A DNA stretch of 64,000 nucleotides from NCBI GenBank assembly GCA_003567315.1, contig PWZT01000017.1, positions 19,418 to 83,417 on the forward strand, given 5' to 3'. Below are positions 28,156 to 35,239 of this stretch, piece by piece. Each line of letters opens with the position of its first letter. The first letter of the stretch is position 1. Made by a program: the position numbers and the translations under genes. Source of the DNA: Paracoccaceae bacterium (GTDB lineage Bacteria; Pseudomonadota; Alphaproteobacteria; Rhodobacterales; Rhodobacteraceae). Below the pieces are notes generated by a model. The model had not been told where the DNA came from. It did not search any database and saw nothing but the letters and a program-made list of their open reading frames with translations.

Positions 28156-28611
28156 ATGACGCATCTGCCTGCGCATATCAAATTGCACCGCAACGAACAG
28201 GTCGTTGCCGTGATCCGCCCTGATCTGGAAATCCGGCTTCTGCGTGCCGCGCTTATTGCGGTGGTGTCGCTGATCATGGTTCTGCTTTTCCTCATCGGCC
28301 TCGACATCGCGATGGGTCGCCCGTTGCGCGGCATCAGCGCGGGCTTGCTCTTGACCTTTGCGTTTATGGTCAGCCCGCTTCTGGCCCAGCGAATTATGTC
28401 TCCGCGCCCGGTCCATGTGCTGACGTCTCAACGGCTGATCGTTGATCAGGAAACTGCGTTCCCGCTTCAAGCGATCACGCGCCTGCAGGTCTGGCTGACC
28501 GGATTGTGCCTCGATGCCATGGGACGGCGCATCCATCTGCAGCACCTCGCCAATCCCGCTGCCGTGGCGCGACTGATCCGCGATACCATCGCAAACCCTG
28601 GGAGGATCTGA
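28156..28611 (+). CDS. Second small membrane protein with PH-like C-terminal domain
   Basis: This 151-aa protein has an N-terminal soluble lead (LHRNEQVVAVIRPDLEIR), two membrane spans (about 30-50 and 58-77) and a C-terminal domain. The domain starts HVLTSQRLIVDQETAFPL and ends with an amphipathic helix (NPAAVARLIRDTIA). The same order of parts as its upstream neighbour, and the matching final [15 protein letters not shown] helix, point to a paralogous pair. Its TGA shares one base with the ATG of the next gene, so it is translationally linked to the dihydroorotase homologue. The function is unknown. Confidence 0.7.
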   Translation: MTHLPAHIKLHRNEQVVAVIRPDLEIRLLRAALIAVVSLIMVLLFLIGLDIAMGRPLRGISAGLLLTFAFMVSPLLAQRIMSPRPVHVLTSQRLIVDQETAFPLQAITRLQVWLTGLCLDAMGRRIHLQHLANPAAVARLIRDTIANPGRI

Positions 28612-29891
28612 TGCTTTGGTTTCACAATGCGCGTTTGATCGACCCGGAACAGGGCGGCGACAAGATCGGCTCGCTTCTGGTTCGCGACGGGCAGATCATG
28701 GAGCACGACGGCCCATGCCCCGAGGCCGCCGAGGCAATCGACTGCCATGGCAAATGCCTCGCGCCTGGCATCGTCGATATGGGCGTGCAGGTGGGAGAGC
28801 CGGGCGCGCAGCACAAGGAGAGCCTGCGCACGGCAGGGCTTGCGGCCGCACGCGGTGGTGTCACGACAATCGTGATGCGCCCAGATACGGACCCTGCCAT
28901 CGATACCCCCGAGGTGCTGGAATATGTCACGCGCCGCGCGCAGGCGCGCACGCCGGTGCATATCCGTGCCATGGCCGCGCTGACGCGCGGACGCGCAGGC
29001 CGCGAGATGGCCGAGATCGGGTTTCTGCTCGATGCGGGTGCGGTGGCCTTCACGGATGGCGACCGGGTGGTGACCGACACCAAACTGCTGAGCCGCTGCA
29101 TGAGCTATGCGCGCGGGCTTGGCGCGCTGATCATAGGGCATCCGCAGGATGCGGGGCTTGCCGCCGGGGCCTGCGCGAGCAGTGGCAAATTCGCTTCGCT
29201 CAAGGGGCTTCCGGCGGTCTCGCCCATGGCCGAGCGTATGGGGCTGGATCGCGATATGGGCCTCGTGGAGATGACGGGGGTGCGCTACCATGCCGACCAG
29301 ATCACGACCGCGCGCAGCCTGCCCGCGCTCCAGCGCGCCAAGCGTAACGGGCTCGATGTCACGGCTGGCATCTCGATACATCACCTGATGCTAAATGAAT
29401 TCGATGTCGGCGATTATCGCACCTTCTTCAAATTCACGCCGCCCTTGCGCAGCGAAGATGACCGCCGCGCCATGGTGCAGGCTGTGGCTGAGGGGGTGAT
29501 CGATGTGATCTGCTCGATGCACACGCCGCAGGACGAGGAGTCCAAGCGCTTGCCCTTCGAGGAAGCTGCGCCGGGGGCAGTCGGGCTGGAAACGCTCCTG
29601 CCAGCGGCGATGCGGCTTTATCACTCCGAGGGGTTGAGCCTGCCGCAGATATGGCGCGCGCTGGCGTTGAACCCGGCGCAGCGGCTGGGTCTGCCTGCAG
29701 GGCGGTTGAGTTCTGGCGCTCCGGCGGATCTGGTGCTGTTCGACCCGGATGCGCCCTTCATCCTCGACCGGTTCAAGCTGCAATCGAAATCCAAGAACAC
29801 GCCCTTCGATGAGGCACGTATGCAGGGGCGGGTGCTGGCGAGCTATGTCGCAGGCGCTTGCGTGTATGCGCGGGAGCAGGAAGATGCCTGA
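28611..29891 (+). CDS. Dihydroorotase homologue lacking metal ligands (PyrC'/PyrX-like)
   Basis: The fold and overall blocks are those of class I dihydroorotase, with 426 aa. The metal-binding D-x-H-x-H motif reads DMGVQVGEPG at 56-65, so both histidines are gone. The later D-H-A-P-H-type motif reads SMHTPQ at 302-307, with Met303 where the catalytic Asp should be. Retained blocks include ISIHHLMLNEFDVGDYRTF and SKNTPFDEARMQG. Such inactive homologues beside pyrB are known in Pseudomonas, where they are needed for assembly of aspartate carbamoyltransferase; that role is inferred here. A catalytic PyrC would be expected elsewhere in the genome. The start shares one base with the preceding stop, and the end overlaps plsY by eight bases. 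Confidence 0.85.
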   Translation: MLWFHNARLIDPEQGGDKIGSLLVRDGQIMEHDGPCPEAAEAIDCHGKCLAPGIVDMGVQVGEPGAQHKESLRTAGLAAARGGVTTIVMRPDTDPAIDTPEVLEYVTRRAQARTPVHIRAMAALTRGRAGREMAEIGFLLDAGAVAFTDGDRVVTDTKLLSRCMSYARGLGALIIGHPQDAGLAAGACASSGKFASLKGLPAVSPMAERMGLDRDMGLVEMTGVRYHADQITTARSLPALQRAKRNGLDVTAGISIHHLMLNEFDVGDYRTFFKFTPPLRSEDDRRAMVQAVAEGVIDVICSMHTPQDEESKRLPFEEAAPGAVGLETLLPAAMRLYHSEGLSLPQIWRALALNPAQRLGLPAGRLSSGAPADLVLFDPDAPFILDRFKLQSKSKNTPFDEARMQGRVLASYVAGACVYAREQEDA

Positions 29892-30492
29892 ACTGCTCAC
29901 CCCGCTCTGGTTGCTCGCGCTGGTGGGGATTGCGGCCTATCTGATCGGCGCGATTCCGTTCGGTATTGTGATGGCACGGCTCATGGGGTTGGGCGATCTG
30001 CGCAAGATGGGCTCGGGCAATATCGGCGCGACCAATGTCATGCGCACCGGCAACAAGGTCGCGGGCGTTCTGACATTTCTGCTTGATGCGGGCAAAGGGG
30101 CCATTGTGGCGCTCATCGCCTGGGCCAGCTTGGGCGAAGATGCGGCACAGATCGCGGCGCTGATGGCGTTTGTCGGTCATATCTACCCGGTTTACCTGAA
30201 GTTTTTCGGCGGCAAGGGGGTTGCGACCTTCATCGGCACGTCCCTCGCGCTGGCATGGCCGGTCGGTCTGGCTCTCTGTGCGCTCTGGCTCTTCACGTTC
30301 AAGCTGACACGCTATTCCTCGCTCTCGGCCCTTGTCGTAACGGCGCTTAGCCCGCTGCTGGTGCATGTTTTCGGATTTGGGAGCATGTTTGCGCTGTTTC
30401 TGGCCTTCGCGGTAATGGTCTTCTACAAGCACGAAGCCAATATTCGTAGGCTTCTAGCGGGGACCGAGGCGCGTTTCGGGTCTGGCAAATGA
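29884..30492 (+). CDS. plsY: Glycerol-3-phosphate acyltransferase PlsY
   Basis: PlsY transfers an acyl group from acyl-phosphate to glycerol-3-phosphate, the first membrane step of phospholipid synthesis. The 202-aa protein has five to six membrane segments. The three PlsY motifs are visible: GSGNIGATNVMRTGNK (about 43-58), the glycine-rich FFGGKGVATFIG (about 107-118) and FYKHEANIRRLLAGTE near the C-terminus. It overlaps the dihydroorotase homologue by eight bases and is the last gene of the pyrB cluster. It converges on a LuxR-type gene with six bases between the stops. Confidence 0.95.
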   Translation: MPELLTPLWLLALVGIAAYLIGAIPFGIVMARLMGLGDLRKMGSGNIGATNVMRTGNKVAGVLTFLLDAGKGAIVALIAWASLGEDAAQIAALMAFVGHIYPVYLKFFGGKGVATFIGTSLALAWPVGLALCALWLFTFKLTRYSSLSALVVTALSPLLVHVFGFGSMFALFLAFAVMVFYKHEANIRRLLAGTEARFGSGK

Positions 30493-30498
30493 TACCGG

Positions 30499-31410
30499 CT
30501 ATGCCATGATCAAGGCCCCGGACCAGAGCCGCCGGATCAGGTCTGGCTGACCGCGCAGCCCGGTCTTGGCATAGATCTGCTTCGAGTAGAACCGCGCAGT
30601 CTCGATCGTGATGTTGAGGCGTTGCGCCGCCTCGCGCAACGTGTCGCCCTGCCCGAGCGCGCGCGCCAAGCGCGCCTCCGGCAGGCTCACACCCAAAGCG
30701 CGCGCGATGAGCCTTTCGTCGGGTAGGCTCTGGTTGCTCACGCGCAGGAAACCTGTCCTTGTGTTGTCCGCGTCTCTCTGCACAAGAAGCTCCATATTCG
30801 GGCCAATCTGGTAAAGCACCTCATCACCTTCCGGGGCATGAAGATCAGCCGCTTCCGGCGCCCCCGCGAGAATGTCACGCGCGATCGAATCGCAAGGCAT
30901 GAGCCGACCGCTTCTGTCCCATTGCACCTGCCCGACCCCCAACCGCCTGAGCAATCGCTCCGACTGCGCCGCGCTCTCGGCACCGGCGCGTTGCTGCGCC
31001 GCCATGGCGAGCGCGTGGCCCAGATGCGGGGCAAGCGCGGTCAGAGCCGCACTGTCAGCAGCCCTGAAATCGCTGCGGTTTCGTGCAATTACCAGCCACG
31101 CTGCGCTGTCGTGTTCGCGTATGCCGATTGCGCGCTGATCGGCTGCATCGGGAAGTTCATTCGGGACAACCTGCCGCTCTATCAGCTCCTCGCCTGTATA
31201 GACGCGCCCCAGACGCAGCCCCGCAAGCGCCTGCGGCATACCATGCGCGCAGGGACCATCCAGCGACCAACTCCCCTGCGGCGAATGCAGCCATGCCGCA
31301 TCTGCGCGCAGATACTCGCAGAATGCCGCCAGCATTGGGGGCCAGTTGCCCCCGCACGCCCCGGCGGTGGCAATCGCCAGCAAAATGGTCGAATCCTGTG
31401 CTGTTATCAT
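30499..31410 (-). CDS. LuxR-family transcriptional regulator
   Basis: This 303-aa regulator has a C-terminal LuxR/GerE-type helix-turn-helix (about 238-300). It is recognised by PEARLARALGQGDTLREAA, then LNITIETARFYSKQIYAKTG, with the recognition helix around ETARFYSKQIY. The N-terminal 230 residues look GAF/PAS-like (WLHSPQGSW, AAWLVIARNRSDF, then an Ala/Gln-rich linker helix), so it may sense a small ligand; no autoinducer-domain motif is obvious. It is not a response regulator, as no phospho-acceptor domain is seen. It diverges from the cysD operon, and an inverted repeat lies between them. Control of sulfate activation is plausible but unproven. Confidence 0.83.
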   Translation of the reverse strand: MITAQDSTILLAIATAGACGGNWPPMLAAFCEYLRADAAWLHSPQGSWSLDGPCAHGMPQALAGLRLGRVYTGEELIERQVVPNELPDAADQRAIGIREHDSAAWLVIARNRSDFRAADSAALTALAPHLGHALAMAAQQRAGAESAAQSERLLRRLGVGQVQWDRSGRLMPCDSIARDILAGAPEAADLHAPEGDEVLYQIGPNMELLVQRDADNTRTGFLRVSNQSLPDERLIARALGVSLPEARLARALGQGDTLREAAQRLNITIETARFYSKQIYAKTGLRGQPDLIRRLWSGALIMA

Positions 31411-31423
31411 CGCTTGAGCCTAT

Positions 31424-31441
31424 ACCTCCCATTTGGGGGGT
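31424..31441. promoter_or_regulatory. Inverted repeat in front of the LuxR-type gene
   Basis: ACCTCCC (31424-31430) and GGGGGGT (31435-31441) form an inverted repeat with one mismatch around ATTT. It sits 14 bases upstream of the regulator's start and about 60 bases upstream of cysD, where an operator for either promoter would be expected. Binding is not shown. Confidence 0.4.
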
Positions 31442-31502
31442 GCATGCCTTCTAGCGTTTCTTTATCGCGTCGCCAAATGATTTCAGACGGAGCTACGCGA
31501 TA

Positions 31503-32405
31503 ATGTCCATCATGACCCTGACCCATTTGCAGCGGCTGGAGGCCGAGGCGATCCATATCATGCGCGAGGTCGCCTCCGAGGCCGAAAAGCCGGTGATGCT
31601 CTATTCGGTCGGCAAGGACAGCGCCGTGATGTTGCATCTGGCAAAAAAGGCGTTCTACCCCTCACCGCCGCCTTTCCCGTTGCTCCATGTCGATACCACA
31701 TGGAAATTCCGCGACATGTATGCCCTGCGCGACCAGGCCGCGCGCAAGGCCGGCATGCAATTGATCGTGCATCAGAACCCCGAAGCGCTGCGCGCAGGGA
31801 TCAATCCGTTCGATCATGGAAGTCTGCACACGGATATGTGGAAAACCGAAGGGCTGAAACAGGCGCTCGACCTGCACGGTTTCGATGCAGCCTTCGGCGG
31901 TGCACGCCGCGATGAAGAGAAGAGCCGCGCCAAGGAGCGTATCTTCAGCTTTCGCACCGCGAGCCATCGCTGGGATCCGAAAAACCAGCGCCCGGAGCTT
32001 TGGCGCACCTATAATGCGCGCAAGAACAAGGGCGAGTCGATGCGCGTCTTCCCGCTTTCGAACTGGACGGAGCTGGATATCTGGCAATACATCCATCTCG
32101 AAAACATCGACATCGTACCGCTTTACTACGCTGCCGAGCGCCCGACCGTGAAGCGCGACGGGCTGCTCCTGATGGTCGATGACGACCGCTTCCCGCTCAA
32201 TGGCGAGGAGCCGGTGATGCGCTCGGTCCGGTTCCGCACGCTGGGATGCTACCCGCTGACAGGCGCGGTGGAGAGCCGCGCACAGACCCTGCCCGAGATC
32301 ATTCAGGAGATGCTGCTGACCACCACTTCCGAGCGTCAGGGCCGGGCGATCGACCATGATCAGGCCGCGTCGATGGAGAAAAAGAAGCAAGAGGGCTATT
32401 TCTGA
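31503..32405 (+). CDS. cysD: Sulfate adenylyltransferase subunit 2 (CysD)
   Basis: CysD is the catalytic ATP-pyrophosphatase subunit that makes adenylylsulfate from sulfate and ATP, driven by the GTPase CysN. The 300-aa protein has the PP-loop [13 protein letters not shown] (about 35-47), the [10 protein letters not shown] strand and the [19 protein letters not shown] block of this family. The C-terminal part has [12 protein letters not shown]. Its TGA shares one base with the ATG of cysNC, a firm sign of an operon. No cysH, cysI or cysJ genes are here, so the later reduction steps lie elsewhere. Confidence 0.96.
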   Translation: MSIMTLTHLQRLEAEAIHIMREVASEAEKPVMLYSVGKDSAVMLHLAKKAFYPSPPPFPLLHVDTTWKFRDMYALRDQAARKAGMQLIVHQNPEALRAGINPFDHGSLHTDMWKTEGLKQALDLHGFDAAFGGARRDEEKSRAKERIFSFRTASHRWDPKNQRPELWRTYNARKNKGESMRVFPLSNWTELDIWQYIHLENIDIVPLYYAAERPTVKRDGLLLMVDDDRFPLNGEEPVMRSVRFRTLGCYPLTGAVESRAQTLPEIIQEMLLTTTSERQGRAIDHDQAASMEKKKQEGYF

Positions 32406-34303
32406 TGAACGAGATTTACAAGACCGACGCGCTGATCGCCGAAGATATCGACACCTATCTGGAGACCCATCAGCACAAGACCATGCTGCGTTTCATCACC
32501 TGCGGCTCGGTCGATGATGGCAAATCCACGCTGATCGGGCGGTTGCTCTATGACAGCAAGATGATCTTCGAAGACCAGCTCGCCTCGTTGGAGGCCGACT
32601 CGCGCCGTGTTGGCACCCAAGGCGAAGCCATCGATTTCGCGCTGCTGGTCGATGGTCTGGCGGCCGAGCGCGAGCAGGGCATCACCATCGACGTGGCCTA
32701 TCGCTTCTTCGCCACGGAAAAGCGCAAGTTCATCGTGGCCGACACGCCGGGGCATGAGCAATATACCCGCAACATGGTCACCGGCGCCTCGACCGCCGAT
32801 CTTGCCGTGATCCTGATCGATGCGCGCAAGGGCGTGCTGACGCAAACGAAACGCCACAGCTATCTGGCGCATCTCATCGGCATCCGCCATCTGGTGCTGG
32901 CCGTGAACAAGATGGATCTGGTGGATTACGACAAGGCCGTGTTCGACAAGATCGTGGCGGATTACCGCGCCTTCGCCGAAAGCATCGGCATCGTGGATTT
33001 CACGCCCATCCCGATTTCCGGGCTGGCAGGCGACAACATCACCACCCGCAGCGTCGCGACGCCGTGGTATGACGGACCAGTACTGCTTGAGCATCTGGAG
33101 ACAGTCGAGTTGGACCAGACTGCCGATCAGCTCAAACCCTTCCGGATGCAGGTGCAATGGGTCAACCGCCCCAATCTCGATTTTCGTGGCTTTTCGGGCA
33201 CGGTTGCCTCGGGGCAGATCCGCATGGGCGATGAAATCCGCGTACTGCCCTCGGGCAAGACCTCGACCATTTCGCGGATCGTCACAATGGATGGCGATCT
33301 CGAGGTCGCAGTCGCGGGGCAGGCCGTGACGCTGTGTTTTGCTGACGAGATCGACTGCTCGCGCGGGCAGATCATCACCGCGGCGAAAAGCCCGGTGGAG
33401 GTGGCCGACCAGTTCGAGGCCACTGTGATCTGGATGGATGAGGAAGAGCTGGTCCCGGGCCGCGCCTATTGGCTGAAGATCGGGCCGCAGACCGTGACGG
33501 CGAGCGTCGCGCATCCCAAATATCAGGTCAATGTCAACACGATGGAACATCTGGCCGCCAAGACGCTGGATCTCAACGCCATCGGTGTGGCCAATATCAC
33601 GACCGATCGCGACATTCCTTTCGCCCCCTATGACGAAAGCCGCGATCTGGGCGGGTTCATCCTGATCGACAAGATGACCAATCGCACGGTCGGCGCAGGG
33701 CTCATTCATTTCGCGCTGCGGCGCGCGCAGAACATCCATTGGCAGGCGACCGACATCTCGCGCGACCATCACGCGGGTATGAAGAACCAGAAGCCGATGG
33801 TGCTGTGGATGACCGGGCTCTCGGGCTCGGGCAAATCGACCATCGCCAATATCGTCGAGAAGAAACTTGCGCGGATGAACCGCCACACTTTCCTTCTCGA
33901 TGGTGACAATGTGCGCCATGGGCTGAACAAGGATCTGGGCTTCACCGATGCCGACCGTGTCGAGAACATCCGCCGCGTGGGCGAGGTCGCGAAGCTGATG
34001 ACCGATGCCGGGCTGATCGTGATCACGGCCTTCATCTCGCCCTTCCGCTCTGAACGCGAGATGGTGCGCTCGATGCTGCCGCCGGGTGAGTTCATCGAGA
34101 TCTTCATCGACACGCCGCTGGACGAGGCTGAAAAACGCGACGTCAAAGGACTTTATGCGAAGGCACGCGCGGGCGAGTTGAAGAATTTCACCGGGATCGA
34201 TTCGCCTTACGAGGCTCCTGAGACACCGCATATCCGCATCGACACGACGCAGATGACAGCCGAAGAAGCGGCCGATCTGATCATCGAAAAACTGATCCCC
34301 TGA
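32405..34303 (+). CDS. cysNC: Bifunctional sulfate adenylyltransferase subunit 1 / adenylylsulfate kinase
   Basis: This fused enzyme couples GTP hydrolysis to adenylylsulfate formation and then phosphorylates it to PAPS. The N-terminal CysN part (about 1-450) is a translation-factor-like GTPase with G1 [12 protein letters not shown] (34-45), [13 protein letters not shown] and NKMDLVD. The C-terminal CysC part (about 460-632) has its own P-loop [12 protein letters not shown] near 471-482. It also has the APS kinase blocks [15 protein letters not shown] and [10 protein letters not shown]. The 632-aa length equals other NodQ-type fusions. It is directly downstream of cysD. Confidence 0.96.
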   Translation: MNEIYKTDALIAEDIDTYLETHQHKTMLRFITCGSVDDGKSTLIGRLLYDSKMIFEDQLASLEADSRRVGTQGEAIDFALLVDGLAAEREQGITIDVAYRFFATEKRKFIVADTPGHEQYTRNMVTGASTADLAVILIDARKGVLTQTKRHSYLAHLIGIRHLVLAVNKMDLVDYDKAVFDKIVADYRAFAESIGIVDFTPIPISGLAGDNITTRSVATPWYDGPVLLEHLETVELDQTADQLKPFRMQVQWVNRPNLDFRGFSGTVASGQIRMGDEIRVLPSGKTSTISRIVTMDGDLEVAVAGQAVTLCFADEIDCSRGQIITAAKSPVEVADQFEATVIWMDEEELVPGRAYWLKIGPQTVTASVAHPKYQVNVNTMEHLAAKTLDLNAIGVANITTDRDIPFAPYDESRDLGGFILIDKMTNRTVGAGLIHFALRRAQNIHWQATDISRDHHAGMKNQKPMVLWMTGLSGSGKSTIANIVEKKLARMNRHTFLLDGDNVRHGLNKDLGFTDADRVENIRRVGEVAKLMTDAGLIVITAFISPFRSEREMVRSMLPPGEFIEIFIDTPLDEAEKRDVKGLYAKARAGELKNFTGIDSPYEAPETPHIRIDTTQMTAEEAADLIIEKLIP

Positions 34304-34310
34304 GCCGATT

Positions 34311-34338
34311 TCTGCGCCCGCTCTGTGGCGGGTGCAGA
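34311..34338 (+). terminator. Hairpin after cysNC
   Basis: The arms TCTGCGCCCGC and GCGGGTGCAGA pair over eleven positions (one G-T) around a TCTGTG loop, starting seven bases after the cysNC stop. No T-tract follows, so it may be a Rho-assisted terminator or a message-stabilising end. Confidence 0.5.
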
Positions 34339-34463
34339 TCACGCCCGGCCCGGAGACAAATTTGCGCGAGCGCAAAGACATCGGAGTCCGCGCCTGAAAT
34401 ACTGCCCCCGATGCGCGGCCATTCGGTCATGCGCTGGTTCATCATGGCCAAAGGGGGCGAAAC

Positions 34464-35216
34464 ATGTTCGATTTCACGGGAAAGACCGCCATTGTCACAG
34501 GGGCTGCCTCCGGGATTGGTGAGGCGATCGCGCTGGAACTGGCTGTCAGCGGGGCCTTTGTCGTGGTCTCTGACCTGAGCGCGGAGGCATGCGCCGGGCC
34601 CGTGGCCACGATCCTCGACCGCGGGGGCAAGGCTGCGGCCTTCGCGGCCGATGTTGCCAAGCCCGAGGATATGAAAGCGCTCGTGGAGTTTGCCGAGGCT
34701 GAAACGGGGGCGCTGCATCTGGCGGTGAACAATGCCGGGATCGGGGGCGCGCAGGCCCCGACCGGGGAATACCCGCTCGAGGCATGGCAGCAGGTGATCA
34801 ATGTCAATCTGAACGGTGTTTTCTACGGGCTGCGCTATCAGATCCCTGCGATGGAGCGCGCTGGCGGGGGCGCAATCGTCAATATGGCGTCGATCCTTGG
34901 TTCGGTGGGCTTTGCGAACTCTTCGGCCTATGTGGCCAGCAAACATGCGCTGCTGGGGCTGACCAAGACCGCCGCGATGGAATATGCGCAGAAAGGCATC
35001 CGCATCAATTCGGTGGGGCCCGCCTTTATCCAGACGCCGCTTCTGACCGATAATCTCAGCCAGGAAATGCTCGACGGGCTCGCCGGTCTGCACCCGATGG
35101 GCCGCATCGGGACTTCGACGGAAGTCTCGGGGCTCACCTGTTTCCTGCTCTCGGATCGTGCAAGTTTCATCACGGGCAGTTACCATCTGGTCGATGGCGC
35201 TTATACTGCGCAATGA
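34464..35216 (+). CDS. Short-chain dehydrogenase/reductase (SDR)
   Basis: This NAD(P)-dependent oxidoreductase of the classical SDR type is 250 aa. The cofactor motif TGAASGIG is at 12-19, followed by NNAGIG (about 90-95). The catalytic Ser sits in VNMASILGSVG, and Tyr/Lys in SAYVASKHALLG. The C-terminal FITGSYHLVDGAYTAQ is family-typical. An Asp after the second strand (VVSDLSAEA) favours NAD over NADP. The neighbours, cysNC and a P-type ATPase, do not suggest a pathway; the substrate is unknown. It lies 160 bases after cysNC and probably has its own promoter. Confidence 0.87.
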   Translation: MFDFTGKTAIVTGAASGIGEAIALELAVSGAFVVVSDLSAEACAGPVATILDRGGKAAAFAADVAKPEDMKALVEFAEAETGALHLAVNNAGIGGAQAPTGEYPLEAWQQVINVNLNGVFYGLRYQIPAMERAGGGAIVNMASILGSVGFANSSAYVASKHALLGLTKTAAMEYAQKGIRINSVGPAFIQTPLLTDNLSQEMLDGLAGLHPMGRIGTSTEVSGLTCFLLSDRASFITGSYHLVDGAYTAQ

Positions 35217-35239
35217 GTTGATAAAACGGATCTGATGCG

